From Platynereis dumerilii (lineage: Eukaryota > Annelida > Polychaeta > Phyllodocida > Nereididae): a stretch of 64,000 nucleotides of DNA. Under the pieces are notes generated by a model. It was not told the DNA's origin. It ran no database searches and was given only the letters and a program-made list of their open reading frames with translations. Position numbers and translations under genes: made by a program. Positions 53,487 through 63,075 of this stretch are shown here, in pieces. Numbering within the stretch: the stretch's first letter is position 1; every line of letters starts with the position of its first letter. Location: contig JAPTHN010000011.1 of NCBI GenBank assembly GCA_026936325.1, forward strand, positions 25,646,501 through 25,710,500. Direction: 5' to 3'.

Positions 53487-56400
53487 GTCTATCTAGATTT
53501 ATCTGTCTATCTACCTATTCCCATCTATATATATCTATCCACCTGTATCTCGAGATCTACCTCTAGATCTATCTTTCTAGATCTATCTGTCTATCTATTG
53601 ATCTATCTATCGATCTATGTATGTACGCATCTTATGTGTAGCTCCTGGTTGATGGCTACATGTTATATAATGTGTGCAAGAGTTTTGTCGTTTAAGTGTA
53701 ATAAAAATCATCATATTTAATAAAAAATAGACTAGTTATCTATAAATGTCAATGTAAACGAAAATGATAGTTTGTAAAAATATCTGTATCAGCCAAAGAG
53801 GATGTTACAGTGCCAGAAATGTCAGGTGGCTATCTTAAAAGTAATATATTTACAAACAATAATGCAATTCTGGCTTGTTTTGAGTGGACGTTTATTTGCT
53901 TAAAATTCACAATGTGCGCACCCTTGCGCACTTTTCTAATGTGGCCTATCATATCAACTAACATTTAAAGTTTAATGTCCTAAAATATCAAATTCGCCAA
54001 ACATGGCCCTGCTGAGATATGACAGGTTTAATAGAGTCTGTTTTCATTAGTTTTTTCCGGACTTTTGACTTTAATCATTGAGAATTAGGGGTTAGAATTG
54101 TCCTAATTTTTCGGGAAAAAAACTGACTTGTAGATCTCTAAAAGGCGATCTTATAGGATCAATCAATATTCAGAAACATTGGATCCCTTCCTTTTGATGC
54201 ATGGACTGGACAGGGGGTTCCAGGCAGGCCTGGAAATGGGGTAAAGTTTTTGAATTGTGCGGCAAGACACTGATTGGATGAAAGAGTGCCGAAGGTAATA
54301 AACAGGCTATTAGCAAAGAGGGTAATACCGCGAAATTCAAAGAAGTTTTTAAATTTTCTTTAGAAGATTTTGGCACAATTCTGTGTAACACATAAAATTA
54401 AGCAAATGGATCATGACCAAATGGAGTGTTCTATCCTGTTAAGTTATAGATCCATGATTTTACTCATCAGAAGTTTGATGGTATTCAATCTACTTATGCC
54501 ATTTAGTGCATGTTAAATTGTGGTCAGAAAAGGGTCCAAAAAGAATGCATTCTGACTTATTCACATGTCCATACAAAGCCAATGTTTTGCTTTGTGATAT
54601 AATATCAAAAATGCTCAATTGTATTTATTCTGTTACTTTATGGAGATTTATCAACTAGGACAACAATATAATTCACAATTTCATAAAAGCCGTGTTACAC
54701 TCAGCAAAATGTCTTGTCCATGCCACAAGTGGCCCCCTCTATACTGGCAATATATGTGAGCTACAATGTATACATCCTCCATGATAAAAAATAGTTCCAA
54801 CTTATTTTGGTATTTACAAGCTGTCTGGAACTGTCCTGGTTTCTTCCACACTGTCCTGGTTTCTTCCAGAGATTGAAATTCTGTTGACCGCTCACAGGAG
54901 CTCGCGAATTTTGCACCCTAGGTGGCAGCAAATAGCGGTCAACTTGTAGACGGGGCTTTTATGATATCTTTTGTAGTTTTAATGTTAATCTGTGTGTTTT
55001 GTTTCCTAAAAATCACAGCTAAACATCCAGATATTATTCAATTTTAAAACATTAGTACAAGTTCAACTTCAGCATTTATCAGGTATACAATGGGGATTAT
55101 CATCAACAGATATTTAAATTGAACAATGGAGCAAGTACACAATAACAATAATATCAAGCTAAACAAAACAACAATCCAATGCTTTGTAACCGTTATAAAC
55201 ATTAAACAAATGAACACCATGTCAATTTGACATGGTGTTCATTTGTTTAACCCATGTGCTGAGGCGATAACCTGGGTCCTCCAAACTGGGCTGTTCCTAA
55301 ATTGTGGAATTTCAGTGAATGTGGCGACTGCTTCATTTCTCGTTATGACTATTATTTCTTAAATTTTTGAACTGGTATATGAACATTAGTTTCACGCAAA
55401 GTTACAGAAGGCCAAATCTGGTAATTAAAGCAGATGAGATTGGGTTTTGAACCTAAGGTTCTTGAGCACTGCCTCTTGACAGCAGATTGTTTCAGCCAAA
55501 ACGTCTCAAGTGCTGTTAGGCAACTGCCGGAAAAAGCCTTTGGTAATTGCCTCAGCTGATCAGGTTGAAATATACATAAATCTTTATAATCTTATGAAAG
55601 ATATCTTGAAAGACTGCAAGCTTATCAGGAAATACATTTTCTTGCAATCATTTCCTTTTTTACTATAAATTATCTGACTTTTAACACAGCTAATTAGCTG
55701 AATTTCGTCTGAGAAATTGAGCTGAGCCGGGTGCACTGACCTCTGGTAATCATGGTAACAGAACAGTAACTTAAACACTTCTTTCAGTCTTGATTTTTTC
55801 AAAATAGATGGTCAAATATCTGAAATTTACTCTGTGAAAATTTCATTTAGCTATTTCAAATATAAGTCTGCCAAAAAAATTGGTCAGAACTTTTGGGACA
55901 CCCCTCGTATGACTAGCCCACACCGACCCACAGTCCCGCATCAGACTTTAATCAGTACAAAAGGACTGTTAAATAAATGTGATAATTATCAGTTTTAAGA
56001 AGTAACCGGAAAAATAATACTTGGAGAGAAAAAGTGAGTTTAGAAATTTAAGAAATTATAGGTGTTATTCTTTTTATTTGAAATGTTGTGATTAATCATG
56101 TAATTGATTTGTAATTGGTGTGTAATTGATCAATTACAGCTCTTAATCCAGTCAATTACAATTACAATTACATTAGATTGATAAGTCTCAATTACAAATA
56201 CACTGTAATTGTAATTAATTACACAATTACACAATTACAATTATAATTGAACCCAACCCTGATGTCAAACAATGATCAACATTTCAATTCTCGAGAATCG
56301 CTCAGCGAGACGAGAAAATGCTGAGTCATTAAAATCTCGAGACTTCTCGAGAATTCTCGCTCTCTTTGGAAACTCTAGCCACAACTTGACCACTCTTGCA

Positions 56401-58483
56401 TACCTATATGCAATTTTGCGTTTGCGGAATGAACTTTCGCAAATGCAAACTATCAAACTGCATTAATTATGGTTGGATGGACAATGTATAAGCAACTGCA
56501 CATCAATCTTTGGATCATAATGTGTACCCACTTTCATTCATCATTACAATGTTTCCACAAGTTTGGAAAGCTTAAGCTTCCATCAGAATAGTGTGGCATA
56601 GAAGGCAATTTAATTTGGTGTACCTTGGGGCTTCATATTTTCCTACCTTCAGATAAAAAATAAAAATACTTTTTAAAAAGGTCATGTTAAGGATTGGTAT
56701 AGATGGCGCCACATGTGGCAAGACCAGCCATAATGCAATTTCTGTATGAAGCAGCAATGATGTTCAGCATTGGCACAACTAAACATGGAGCACAGCCATT
56801 CAGCTATAATGATGTCGACCAATTGATCTGCATGAAGCTTTATTTTTTTAGGCTTATATAATAGGCCTATAGATAAATAATATAGATATTTTTTCCAAAG
56901 TCAAAATATTACTCATCTATTGATTTTCATTGTTTTTGCCCAAGACATGTATCTCTCACGTTTAACTTTGAAAATTCATATCTATTGCAACATTTTGGCT
57001 AATCTATCGCGATTATAAATATAATCGTTTGCGTTTGTATTTGCGTTTGCATTTGCACTAACTACTGTCAAATTTCGAAAAGTTTGCGGATTTGCGTTTG
57101 TGGAAGTTGTGAATCAGGATTGCTGATTTTTGTTTGTGGAAGTCCATTTTTGTTTGCGTTGCCCACCACTGTAAATTTAAATAACTACAAAACACATTTA
57201 GTCAAAATATTCAATAAAAAGATAAGTTTTAAGTTAACGTTTAAAAACATTAAGATGAGGTGAAGATTTAAGATCATGAGGCAGTTCATTCCAGAGTGTT
57301 GGACCATAAAAACTAAATGCACGAGTCATGACTAAATTAGAATTTGTAAATGGCACTCTGAGAAGATTACAATTCTGGGATCGAAGGTTGCGGGCAGGAG
57401 TATAAGGTTGCAACAGCTCTCTCTGGTAACCAGGGGCCACGCCATTCACAGTCTTATAAAGGTGTTATTCGCTGAAGATTTGCTGCTGTGCCGCCTATGT
57501 TTTAATTCGCACTGCTCATTGAAGATGTAAATTGTACCCAATAGGCCTATATATCTTATTGATGAATTTAAAGCTTTGTAAATTCACAATTTGGTTTCAT
57601 TTCAGAAACCCAAGCAACATATATAGGCGTAGAGCCTATATACTCTCAAGCTTACAATCCTATTTGGAAATCCAGCCCTAAATATGGGCCAAATTGTTCT
57701 TTAATCCTGCAATCCTATAAAGACCTTATTTTGCTGTACTCACTGGATTTAGACCAACCGGCTTCCAGGTTCCTTGTAAGAGAGGTTCTATCCCATGGAT
57801 GTGGATTTTATGTGGGTCACCGTCGACCGTAATCTTGTCAAGAAAGGGTTTTACGCGTAAGAAGATTAACTTGGACAAATCCTCGTTGTTAATTAGCACC
57901 CTGAGAAGAAAAATACATTTATCTACACATCTCACAGAGCAAGAATAGATTCAGACCGACAGATCATGGAAATTAAGCAGTTTTGCAAGTTGTATAAAAG
58001 AAAAGGAAATAAAATTGTATATATTTTGTGTCCTATGATAAGTTATACATGTAGTCTGTCAAAATATGCTCGGCCTCCACCCCCCCCCCCCAGTACCTGA
58101 ATCCGCCACTGGTTAATCTACAATGTATGATATATACAATGACTTTTGGCCTACAAGATATTTATATATACATGTATGAGCTCTTGTAAAATATTCATAG
58201 TGAGAGACAGTCAGCCTAACCTTGTGTTATTTCTGTATGACTTCTTGACACCTGACATTTCTTCATAGAGTGGCTCTGTCTCCTGGATGTAATATTGACA
58301 CTCCTCTCGACTGAGCACATTCTTGAGGAGGAACCCCTCATTTCCGAAATCCAATATTTCAGTCCTTGTAACATCTTCTTGCTTGTGTTGTCCTGTGTGG
58401 AGGCTGATGTGTTGGACTAATTGCTCATCACAAATCAATTTAGCCTCAACATTTGGGATGTAAACGTCACTGTCATTTGCCAT
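35830..58483 (-). CDS. 2OG-Fe(II) prolyl-4-hydroxylase-like dioxygenase, six coding exons, 303 aa
   Basis: Coding exons in transcript order are 58221-58483, 57744-57900, 46348-46518, 45272-45387, 37801-37918 and 35830-35916. All introns are GT-AG, the phases match at every junction, and the sum is 912 nt (303 codons plus TAG). The family oxidatively decarboxylates 2-oxoglutarate to hydroxylate a substrate, usually prolyl. Seen: a double-stranded beta-helix core with [19 protein letters not shown] (Fe ligands H156 and D158), the distal Fe ligand H230 in FNHHRLHEG, and the 2-oxoglutarate lysine K240 in [10 protein letters not shown]. Residues 262-300 resemble one TPR helix pair. No signal peptide or membrane segment is visible, so a cytosolic or nuclear location is inferred, unlike ER collagen prolyl hydroxylases. 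The start ATG has A at -3 and G at +4. It is divergent to the WDR64-like gene. The fold and catalytic residues are firm; the substrate is unknown. Confidence 0.88.
36620..36730 (+). repeat. Short repeat shared with 38075-38185
   Basis: TTTTTGCATTGAAATTTGGT and AAAAAACCAATTTTGTC(C)TGAA occur in both places, in the same orientation, in introns 5 and 4 of the dioxygenase gene. Confidence 0.6.
37417..37724. mobile_element. TTAA-flanked MITE, 308 bp
   Basis: Inverted ends AGTGGACTGTGGCACTGTGA and complement, flanked on both sides by TTAA. That duplication is used by piggyBac- and Kolobok-type elements. It lies in intron 5 of the dioxygenase gene, 76 bp from exon 5. Relatives are at 9441-9753 and at the right window edge. 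Confidence 0.85.
37801..37918 (-). CDS. Dioxygenase gene, coding exon 5 (2OG-binding Lys)
   Basis: Completes codon 236 and encodes residues 237-275, beginning [16 protein letters not shown]240 is the expected 2-oxoglutarate C5-carboxylate ligand. The remainder, ending MVQEAERLE, is helical and leads into the TPR-like tail. The donor is GAG|GTATGC, in phase 0. Confidence 0.88.
38446..41300 (+). repeat. Interspersed repeat E/F copy 2, ending in GATA arrays
   Basis: Same layout as 15885-18700: a 22-bp perfect palindrome centred on GTATAC (38452-38473), GGGC-rich run, tandem internal blocks, AT-rich body, then GATA. Parallel landmarks include ATATGTCCAAACTGCATTGA (17664 and 40406). It fills part of intron 4 of the dioxygenase gene. 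Confidence 0.75.
40795..41290 (+). repeat. GATA/GAAA microsatellite with 180-190-bp period
   Basis: GATA runs are broken twice by the same variant string of GAAAGATA and GAAGGATAGAGATAG units (40950-40990, 41114-41160), each followed by GATCGATA and preceded by GGTAGATTGATA, showing a larger repeat unit. Minus-strand YLSI-repeat ORFs are artefacts. Confidence 0.9.
41301..44584. other. Intron 4 interior
   Basis: Contains a CTAT run (42080-42140), poly-C stretches near 41570 and 43533, and a GC-richer 90-bp segment around 44004-44095 (minus) that reads like a short helical exon but has no supported splice partners. Otherwise unremarkable. Confidence 0.5.
44585..44945 (+). mobile_element. SINE-C copy 1: SINE-A-like head, different body
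   Basis: A degenerate tRNA-like head with B box GGTATGAACCC (44650-44660) is followed by a body with GACAAAATTCAAGTCGAATT and GAAATAGAGCAGCTCCAG. The same body occurs inverted at 45930-46110 and 47625-47935. It lies in intron 4, downstream of exon 4. Confidence 0.65.
44958..45062 (+). mobile_element. Diverged right end of the same mariner-type MITE
   Basis: Matches the last 100 bp of the element at 4993-5995 (AAATTTCATTCAGCTACTTC, ATTGGTCAGAACTTT, ending CCTCGTA). The terminal repeat is mutated (TTGAGTCCTCG), which suggests greater age than the 4993-5995 copy. Confidence 0.65.
45272..45387 (-). CDS. Dioxygenase gene, coding exon 4 (distal His)
   Basis: Encodes residues 198-235 plus two bases of codon 236, with [20 protein letters not shown] followed by HEG; H230 is the third iron ligand. 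The acceptor is AACTTCAG and the donor is GTGAGTG. It sits between two inverted copies of a SINE-like repeat. Confidence 0.9.
45930..46110 (-). mobile_element. SINE-C copy 2, inverted, truncated
   Basis: The complement reads CAAAATTCAAGTAAAATTGG and CGTGAAATAGAGCAGCTCC, matching 44760-44940. It lies in intron 3, on the other side of exon 4 from copy 1. Confidence 0.7.
46348..46518 (-). CDS. Dioxygenase gene, coding exon 3 (HxD motif)
   Basis: Exactly 57 codons, residues 141-197, phase 0 at both ends. It carries the HxD iron motif (H156, D158) and the strand [16 protein letters not shown]. The acceptor is TTCCACAG and the donor is AAG|GTAGTT. A foldback transposable element begins 88 bp upstream of this exon in the transcribed direction. 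Confidence 0.9.
46606..47244. mobile_element. Foldback element made of GGTTACCAGTTGG repeats, 9-bp target duplication
   Basis: CATAACATG occurs at 46597-46605 and 47245-47253. The outer ends share AGTCAACTAGTAACCATG in inverted orientation. Inside, AACTGGTAACCAACC-type units tile the left arm (46630-46860) and their complement TGGTTACCAGTTGGTCTTCC tiles the right arm (46975-47235). The core between is about 110 bp. A 9-bp duplication with long repeat-built arms suggests a Mutator-like foldback element. It is intronic, 88 bp upstream of the exon 3 acceptor. Confidence 0.8.
47625..47935 (-). mobile_element. SINE-C copy 3
   Basis: Complement of the body (ATTCGACACCCAATTTGACT, GCATTGCTGGGAATATCTTT) plus a head with a mutated B box near 47880 (GTTCTAACCC in plus orientation). 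A 179-aa ORF overlapping it is incidental. Confidence 0.65.
48038..48186 (+). repeat. CTAT run and CCTTCC polypyrimidine tract
   Basis: Immediately left of the foldback at 48187. A longer CCTTCC tract (50070-50180) lies on its right, so the whole structure is bracketed by polypyrimidine DNA. Confidence 0.85.
48187..50060. mobile_element. Nested foldback built from CTGCAGAATTCTGCAG minisatellites
   Basis: Outer ends AATTTCTTCCTGCA (48189) and its complement (to about 50060) are inverted. Arrays of the perfect palindrome CTGCAGAATTCTGCAG lie at 48196-48450, 48660-48890, 49125-49180 and 49770-50035. Between the arrays, a block with TTCAGACCTCT is present twice in direct order on the left (48450-48660, 48890-49125) and once inverted on the right (about 49600-49770). 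The centre (49190-49590) is two direct copies of a block with CAGGTACCCTACAACCAGGT. Polypyrimidine CCTTCC tracts flank both sides. The target duplication is unresolved. Confidence 0.75.
50067..50185 (+). repeat. CCTTCC polypyrimidine tract
   Basis: Almost pure pyrimidine on the plus strand, so purine on the transcribed dioxygenase sense strand. It has the mirror-like composition of triplex-prone DNA. Confidence 0.85.
50940..51250 (-). mobile_element. SINE-A copy, minus strand
   Basis: Minus-strand head with B box GGATTCAAATCC, body with CCGATGAGACAATAAATG, and the 3' end ACTGGCCATAAAGAGGGCTG running into a degenerate CTAT/CTGT tail. It matches 9012-9432 without the nested insert. Intronic. 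Confidence 0.8.
51540..51747. mobile_element. Hairpin MITE, 208 bp
   Basis: Starts CACTGTAAATTCTGAA and ends with the diverged complement. The two arms of about 95 bp pair over nearly their whole length (GAGTTAGCTCAAATGATTGA against its mirror). The target duplication is not clear. It is intronic in the dioxygenase gene. Confidence 0.8.
52365..52585 (+). repeat. Two tandem copies of an about 120-bp unit
   Basis: AATGCTTTTTGAATGAT(G/T)GG and TTTGGTTTCCAACCAACAGC recur in order. Intronic, no coding signal. Confidence 0.75.
53365..53625 (+). repeat. CTAT microsatellite, degenerate on the right
   Basis: CTAT runs with interspersed CTGT, CCAT and GATCTAT variants; intronic. Similar CTAT runs lie at 42080-42140 and 48038-48130, and a GATA run at 60892-60930. 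Confidence 0.88.
53626..55234. other. Intron 2 interior without recognised element
   Basis: A 19-bp tandem duplication CTGTCCTGGTTTCTTCCA near 54833-54870 is the only structure seen. Confidence 0.5.
55235..55907 (+). mobile_element. Truncated copy of the CGAGGGGCGTCCC mariner-type MITE
   Basis: Aligns by eye with about 5330-5995, for example the segment CTGTTCCTAAATTGTGGAAT. It ends with GACACCCCTCG followed by TA. The left terminus is absent. It lies in intron 2 of the dioxygenase gene. Confidence 0.8.
56090..56262. repeat. TAATTG/CAATTA-dense AT region
   Basis: The hexamer TAATTG or its complement recurs about every 10 bp, with local self-complementarity (TAATTGATCAATTA). It could be a decayed simple repeat; the motif also equals a homeodomain core site. 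Confidence 0.6.
57175..57470 (-). mobile_element. LINE RT C-terminal fragment
   Basis: The minus strand reads [40 protein letters not shown] and NVFKR, the conserved tail of CR1/L2-type ORF2 proteins just before the stop. It lies in intron 2 of the dioxygenase gene, near exon 2. Only about 75 codons remain. Confidence 0.75.
57744..57900 (-). CDS. Dioxygenase gene, coding exon 2
   Basis: Encodes residues 88 (split) to 140, including [20 protein letters not shown] and ending in GLNP. It is preceded by a TTCTTCTCAG acceptor and followed by GTGAGT. The content matches the helix and strand leading into the catalytic core in P4H-like proteins. Intron 1 is only about 320 bp; intron 2, downstream, is about 11.2 kb and full of repeats. 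Confidence 0.87.
58221..58483 (-). CDS. Dioxygenase gene, coding exon 1
   Basis: Encodes residues 1-87 and two bases of codon 88, beginning [15 protein letters not shown] and ending KKSYRNNT. The segment [17 protein letters not shown] is the typical N-terminal entry of the P4H-type fold. The frame stays open a little upstream, but the first ATG is at 58483 in a good Kozak context. The donor is AAG|GTTAGG at 58220. Confidence 0.85.
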
Positions 58484-59950
58484 TATCACAATTGTCAATA
58501 TACTGCCATGTATTCAGCTGCAGTGCATGTAAAGGATCTACAATGTAGTTGTTTCTTGTTGTGGTGCAATGGCCATGTGCATCGATTTGTCAGATTTGTA
58601 AACAAACAAGGGGTTTCCCAGTTCTGATCATTCATGCAGATAGAAACGAGGCATGGGGATTCCCATTCGAATCAAATATTCGCGCCACCAGATAATCATT
58701 GTTTAATGTTCTAAATATTGACTTAATTCAAGGCACTATTGTATGGTTCTGCCTAAGTAAGGAATATTAATTCTTTAATCTTTATTTAACACATAAATTG
58801 TGAAACTTGGCATGTGTACTCAATTTATGACAAGTAGGAAGGAAACCGGCAATCAATGATACATGTTTTCATCATAGGGCTGCAGGTCGATCTCTCCTTT
58901 CATCTTCTGGTGTATAGTGGCACCCAGTGATTTTTTTCATGTAACTAGCCTACTTTGTTTTTCTTTCTTTGGACAAATTCTTACACTCAGCTATGATATG
59001 CAGTCTCTACAAGACTAGATTCAAGCAGCAATGAGCTGCAGTGACGACACAGGTCAGGTGACCAGCTACAGCCGACCATGCAGGTCACTTGACCAGCTAC
59101 AGCCGACATGCCACACCCCCCTACCCACCAGATCCGAGAGTCCCTCTGGCATTGCATGCCATCGCCAAACTCAGAGGACTCGGAGAGTCTGTATGATATG
59201 TTATCTCTTTTTTCATCGACAAGTAAAAAAAAAAAAAGAACAACAATTTTTACCAAGTAACGGCTGCTTAAATTATCTTCGATATAAGTGAAAGCCCCAA
59301 AGTGAAAGATTCTTGAAAGGTCCAGCCCTGTCAACTTGGAAAACATGTATAGTAACCCCCCCCCCCCCATCACCCACCAGCTGGATTCGCCACTGCTTTT
59401 GGAAATAAATTGCATGCTCTATTGAATCTGACTTAGATTTAATTGATCAGGATTGGTAATCTGGTTCTACTCTTGGCACTGACCGTCTCTATTGACAACC
59501 TAGATCCTAATCTTATATTGCACTGTATAGTTTCACTGATTGGAATAACCTGAATTTAAAGTTCTAAGAAACGCAGGGAATTTGCAGTTTCAAGTATTTT
59601 TAATTCGCTGTAAGATGGATTTAAATTGGAAATATTTTTGGATTATTACTGTGGTTTAAACCTTCACCAAAGAAACATCATGGACATTAACAACCTCAAT
59701 CAATGTTACAAATGAAATATTTGTATCACTCCTCCTACTTCACAACTACAACCACAACACTGTTAAATTTTGATGGATTCCTCCCGTTGGATACTTATAT
59801 TGAAACTCATATTTTAAGGTAATAGCAAATTAAAACCCGATGTCACCGGACTAAGATAAACTTTGATCATTCATTTTGTGCTTGATCGTATTTAAAACCC
59901 CTCAAATTTTGCAAACTTGTGAACTGGCAAATTTTGAAATCTAACCAAAG
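58484..59950. promoter_or_regulatory. Divergent intergenic region between the dioxygenase and WDR64-like genes
   Basis: About 1.47 kb separates the two opposed start codons, so both promoters and 5' UTRs must lie here unless further upstream exons exist. I see no clear TATA box. A poly-C stretch ending in TTCGCCACTG near 59353-59396 looks like a solo end of a small hAT-like MITE. ORFs in this stretch show no recognisable protein. Confidence 0.5.
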
Positions 59951-60116
59951 ATGGCGGCCTCTGATGTGATAGGCCCTGGAGAAGGCAAGGGCCTGCAAAG
60001 ACCTTACACAGTAGGGACCTTTCAGAAAAGATTACGTGACTTCCAGGACCTCATGCGGGAAATCACCCTTCAGGACGTTGAAGCAACCGCCGAAGAGAGG
60101 AGACAGATGATTTCGG
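59951..60116 (+). CDS. WDR64-like protein, coding exon 1
   Basis: Begins at an ATGGCGGCC start, encodes MAASDVIGPGEGKGLQRPYT and then a helical segment FQKRLRDFQDLMREITLQDV, and ends after 55 codons plus one base at a G|GTCAGT donor. The next exon (63601) starts with two bases that complete the codon. The joined sequence resembles the N-terminus of WDR64-type EF-hand/WD-repeat proteins, which are associated with motile cilia and testis; this assignment is from memory of family features. The rest of the gene, including any WD repeats, lies beyond the window. Confidence 0.7.
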
Positions 60117-61696
60117 GTCAGTGCAAGTTCCTTTTCTTTTGATTAAAAGTTTGTGATCATGAATTCAGAATTAGTGTCATTAGCCCTACTTTAAATATGA
60201 GCGATGCTCACTTAACACAAAAAGAGCCAAATTGTGTGCCTGTGTATGGCGAAAATATGCCAGTAGGTGTCATGCACTCACTGAAGAAGAAGAAAGAAGG
60301 TGAGACAGGGGTTGGGTGTCACAGAGATAGGTTATCACACTGCCAGTTTGTGGTCAGGTTGTCAACTTGTCACAGGCATAAGTGTCATCTAAAATCCGTG
60401 TAGTGATGATCTCAACATCAAGGGTCCAAAGAAAGAATTAGGTCAAATGGAACAAGCTTCTTATCGACGATTTATTTTCGTATTTAAATAAACATACCAT
60501 ATCCATCTCAAAAGTGTTTAAAAATTTCGATATTTTCCAATAATACCTTATTTAAATATCATTTTGCTGGAATACTAATCCATGATTAGGCATTAAAAGC
60601 TAAATTATTAACACTTGGGCTCATTTCATTTTAAAGTAGGTCAACAAGCAACAAGAAAGCATAGCATAACAAAAGTAACATGTAATCTCCATGAAATTCG
60701 CGCAGCTTTTAAAAAGTTTTTTTAGCACTTATGGTTTTACCATAACTTTCATTAAATTTTCATATTCAATGTATGAAAGGCAGTTATGTTACTGTTTCAA
60801 AGAAATGCAAAGACAGATAAATAGAAAAATAGAGAGAAATTTAGACTAGAAACTATAAGAAAAATAAATCGATCAAAAATAGAATATATATAGATAGATA
60901 GATAGATAGATAGACAGATAGATAGATAGGATAGCGAATAAATAGGATTAAGAATGAATAGAATTGATAGATAATCAGCTAAATAGTAAAAAGGAAGACT
61001 ACACTGAAAGCTGCCAAATTAAAGTCTATGCTAGATTGTTGATATTACATAATAGTGATAACAAAAACAATAACATGATCTGCATGTACATTAATTGCTC
61101 ACTGTTACATAACCATCAATTGACAAAGATTATGTAACCTTAATTTTGTTATGCTTTGTTGTCTGTTTTGAAAAGAAATGAATCACATGTTTTAAAATAA
61201 TTTAATTTAGATTGTCAAGGCTTATAATGAACTATTCCATAAAAATAATAGAAACAGGGAATATTAATGGAGAAATTTGAATTTTTAAGACACTTTTGAA
61301 TATGAATATGTCATGTTTTGTAATATTCGAAACTAAATCATTGATAAGAAGCTGGTCCAACTTGACCTAATTTCCTGCTGTCGACCATTGATGTTGAGAC
61401 CATCACTGCACAGACTTTTGAAACCTTTCTTGTACTAAATTTCGCGTCGCGAAATGGCCTTCGGCCGTTTCGCTGCGCGAATATCAACTTATTAATGATT
61501 ATGTAACAGCGAACAATCAATCCACATGCCAACTATGTTATTGATTTTTACTATTATGTAGTATGTAATATCTGCAATTTAACATAGACTTCTAAAGGGT
61601 ACATGTAGCTGTTGACATACTGACCAAGATTCAGTTTATATAATAGGCAATGAAACAAAAATCACAAAAGCAGGGGTCACTCGAAAGTTACAGTGC
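60117..61696. other. Intron 1 of the WDR64-like gene, left part
   Basis: AT-rich; contains a GATA run at 60892-60930. No additional exon is supported. Confidence 0.5.
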
Positions 61697-61925
61697 TATG
61701 GGCGTACGGCACGTGCGATTTTTGGGGGGGCGAGCGACATTTGCCCGAATTTCAGGATCTAGTTTTAGTACCATTTCAAATGAAATGGGCTAGAAATCAT
61801 TACTTTTCAATAGTGTTTATTTAATCATCTGCCCAAATTTTTCAGCCTTTTTGCCCGAATCTTACTGTTTCCCAAACTTTTAGGGGGGCGACGCCCCCCC
61901 CTGCCCCCCCTCCAATACGCCTATG
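61697..61925. mobile_element. Small MITE with GGCGTA inverted ends
   Basis: TATGGGCGTACGG at the left and the mirror CCAATACGCCTATG at the right, enclosing G-rich and C-rich subterminal tracts. About 230 bp, in intron 1 of the WDR64-like gene. Confidence 0.55.
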
Positions 61926-61976
61926 AGTGCGCCTCCACAGTCCCATTTTAAGGAAACCTACTTAATTGTTATTGGG

Positions 61977-62162
61977 ATGGATGGATGGGTGAGTGGGGCT
62001 TTACGCCCTGCATTTTTGCACTTGGTAGGCTAATAAGGACAGGAGGGGAGGACACCGGCCGTCAAACATGGGTCCAGATGACACGGTTAGAGCTTGATTG
62101 GAACCCTGGACACAGCGATTGGTAGCCCAGCACGCTACCACTGAGCTGACCTGTTCCCCTCC
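61977..62162 (-). mobile_element. tRNA-derived SINE-B, full length, 13-bp duplication
   Basis: Same family as 35183-35389, with the tRNA-like head on the right and a CATC tail on the left. AATTGTTATTGGG flanks it at 61964-61976 and 62163-62175. A perfect duplication points to a fairly recent insertion into the WDR64-like intron. Confidence 0.88.
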
Positions 62163-62189
62163 AATTGTTATTGGGTACCAATGATAATC

Positions 62190-63075
62190 ATATCTGCTTA
62201 GGAAGACAAAAATGACATACACTTCCGAAACCGAAGCAAATACAAACTCTGTAACAATGGTGAAAAGACAGAGTTACTTCTCACTGGCTCGCCATTTCAA
62301 CTCAAGAAACTTCACATGTCGTCAATCAGTGCGGAAAATGTTGAAATTAAGGTGACAGATCATGCCAGAAATTTGGGTGTATTCCTTGATAAACACATGT
62401 CAATGCATAGGCAAGTAAACAAAATGTGTCAAAATGCTTATTTTAACCTTCGAAACATCTCAAAACTGCGTAAGTCACTGAACAAAGAGTCAATCAAAAC
62501 AGCTGTCAATGCGTTAGTCACTCCTCATTTTGACTATGGCAATGGATTGCTCTATGGTTCATCGAAACAAGTGATAAATAAACTCCAGGTAGCCCAAAAC
62601 TCTGCTGTACGACTGATTGAAGGGCTAAAGACACAAGATAAAGTTAGCCATTACAGGAAGGAGTTACACTGGCTTCCAATCCCTGCAAGGATCCTATTAA
62701 ACTTATGACAACTACATGGAAAGTGGTGAATAATCAAGCACCTCAATACCTCAAATGTCTTATTCAACAAAAACCGGAAAATGACCTGAACCTCCGCAGC
62801 AATGGCAAAATGTTGTTAGAGGTACCTACCACACAAAATCAAAACAAGTTTGAGGATAGAGCATTTTCCTTTTCATCACCGATACATGTGGAATGGCTTA
62901 CCTGAAAATGTGCGAAAATCAAGGACACTGGATAACTTCAAGAAGCGATTGAAAACATATCTTTTTGAAAATTTTACGGAGATATCAGCTAATCTAACCA
63001 AGCGCCAATGAGCAGTTTACTGGAATTGGCGCTATATAAGTACTTAATATTATTAATATTATATTATTAATAATA
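62190..63075 (+). mobile_element. 5'-truncated L2/CR1-like LINE with 3' UTR tail
   Basis: Encodes RT C-terminal sequence: NLGVFLDKHMSMHRQVNKMC, TPHFDYGNGLLYGSSK, KELHWLPIPARI. After a stop and frame changes near 62705 and 62880 it continues as WNGLPENVRKSRTLDNFKKR. The 3' end has GGCGCTATATAAGTAC followed by an ATTATT-rich tail, a pattern common for L2-type LINE 3' ends. It sits in intron 1 of the WDR64-like gene, in sense orientation, and is dead. Confidence 0.85.
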
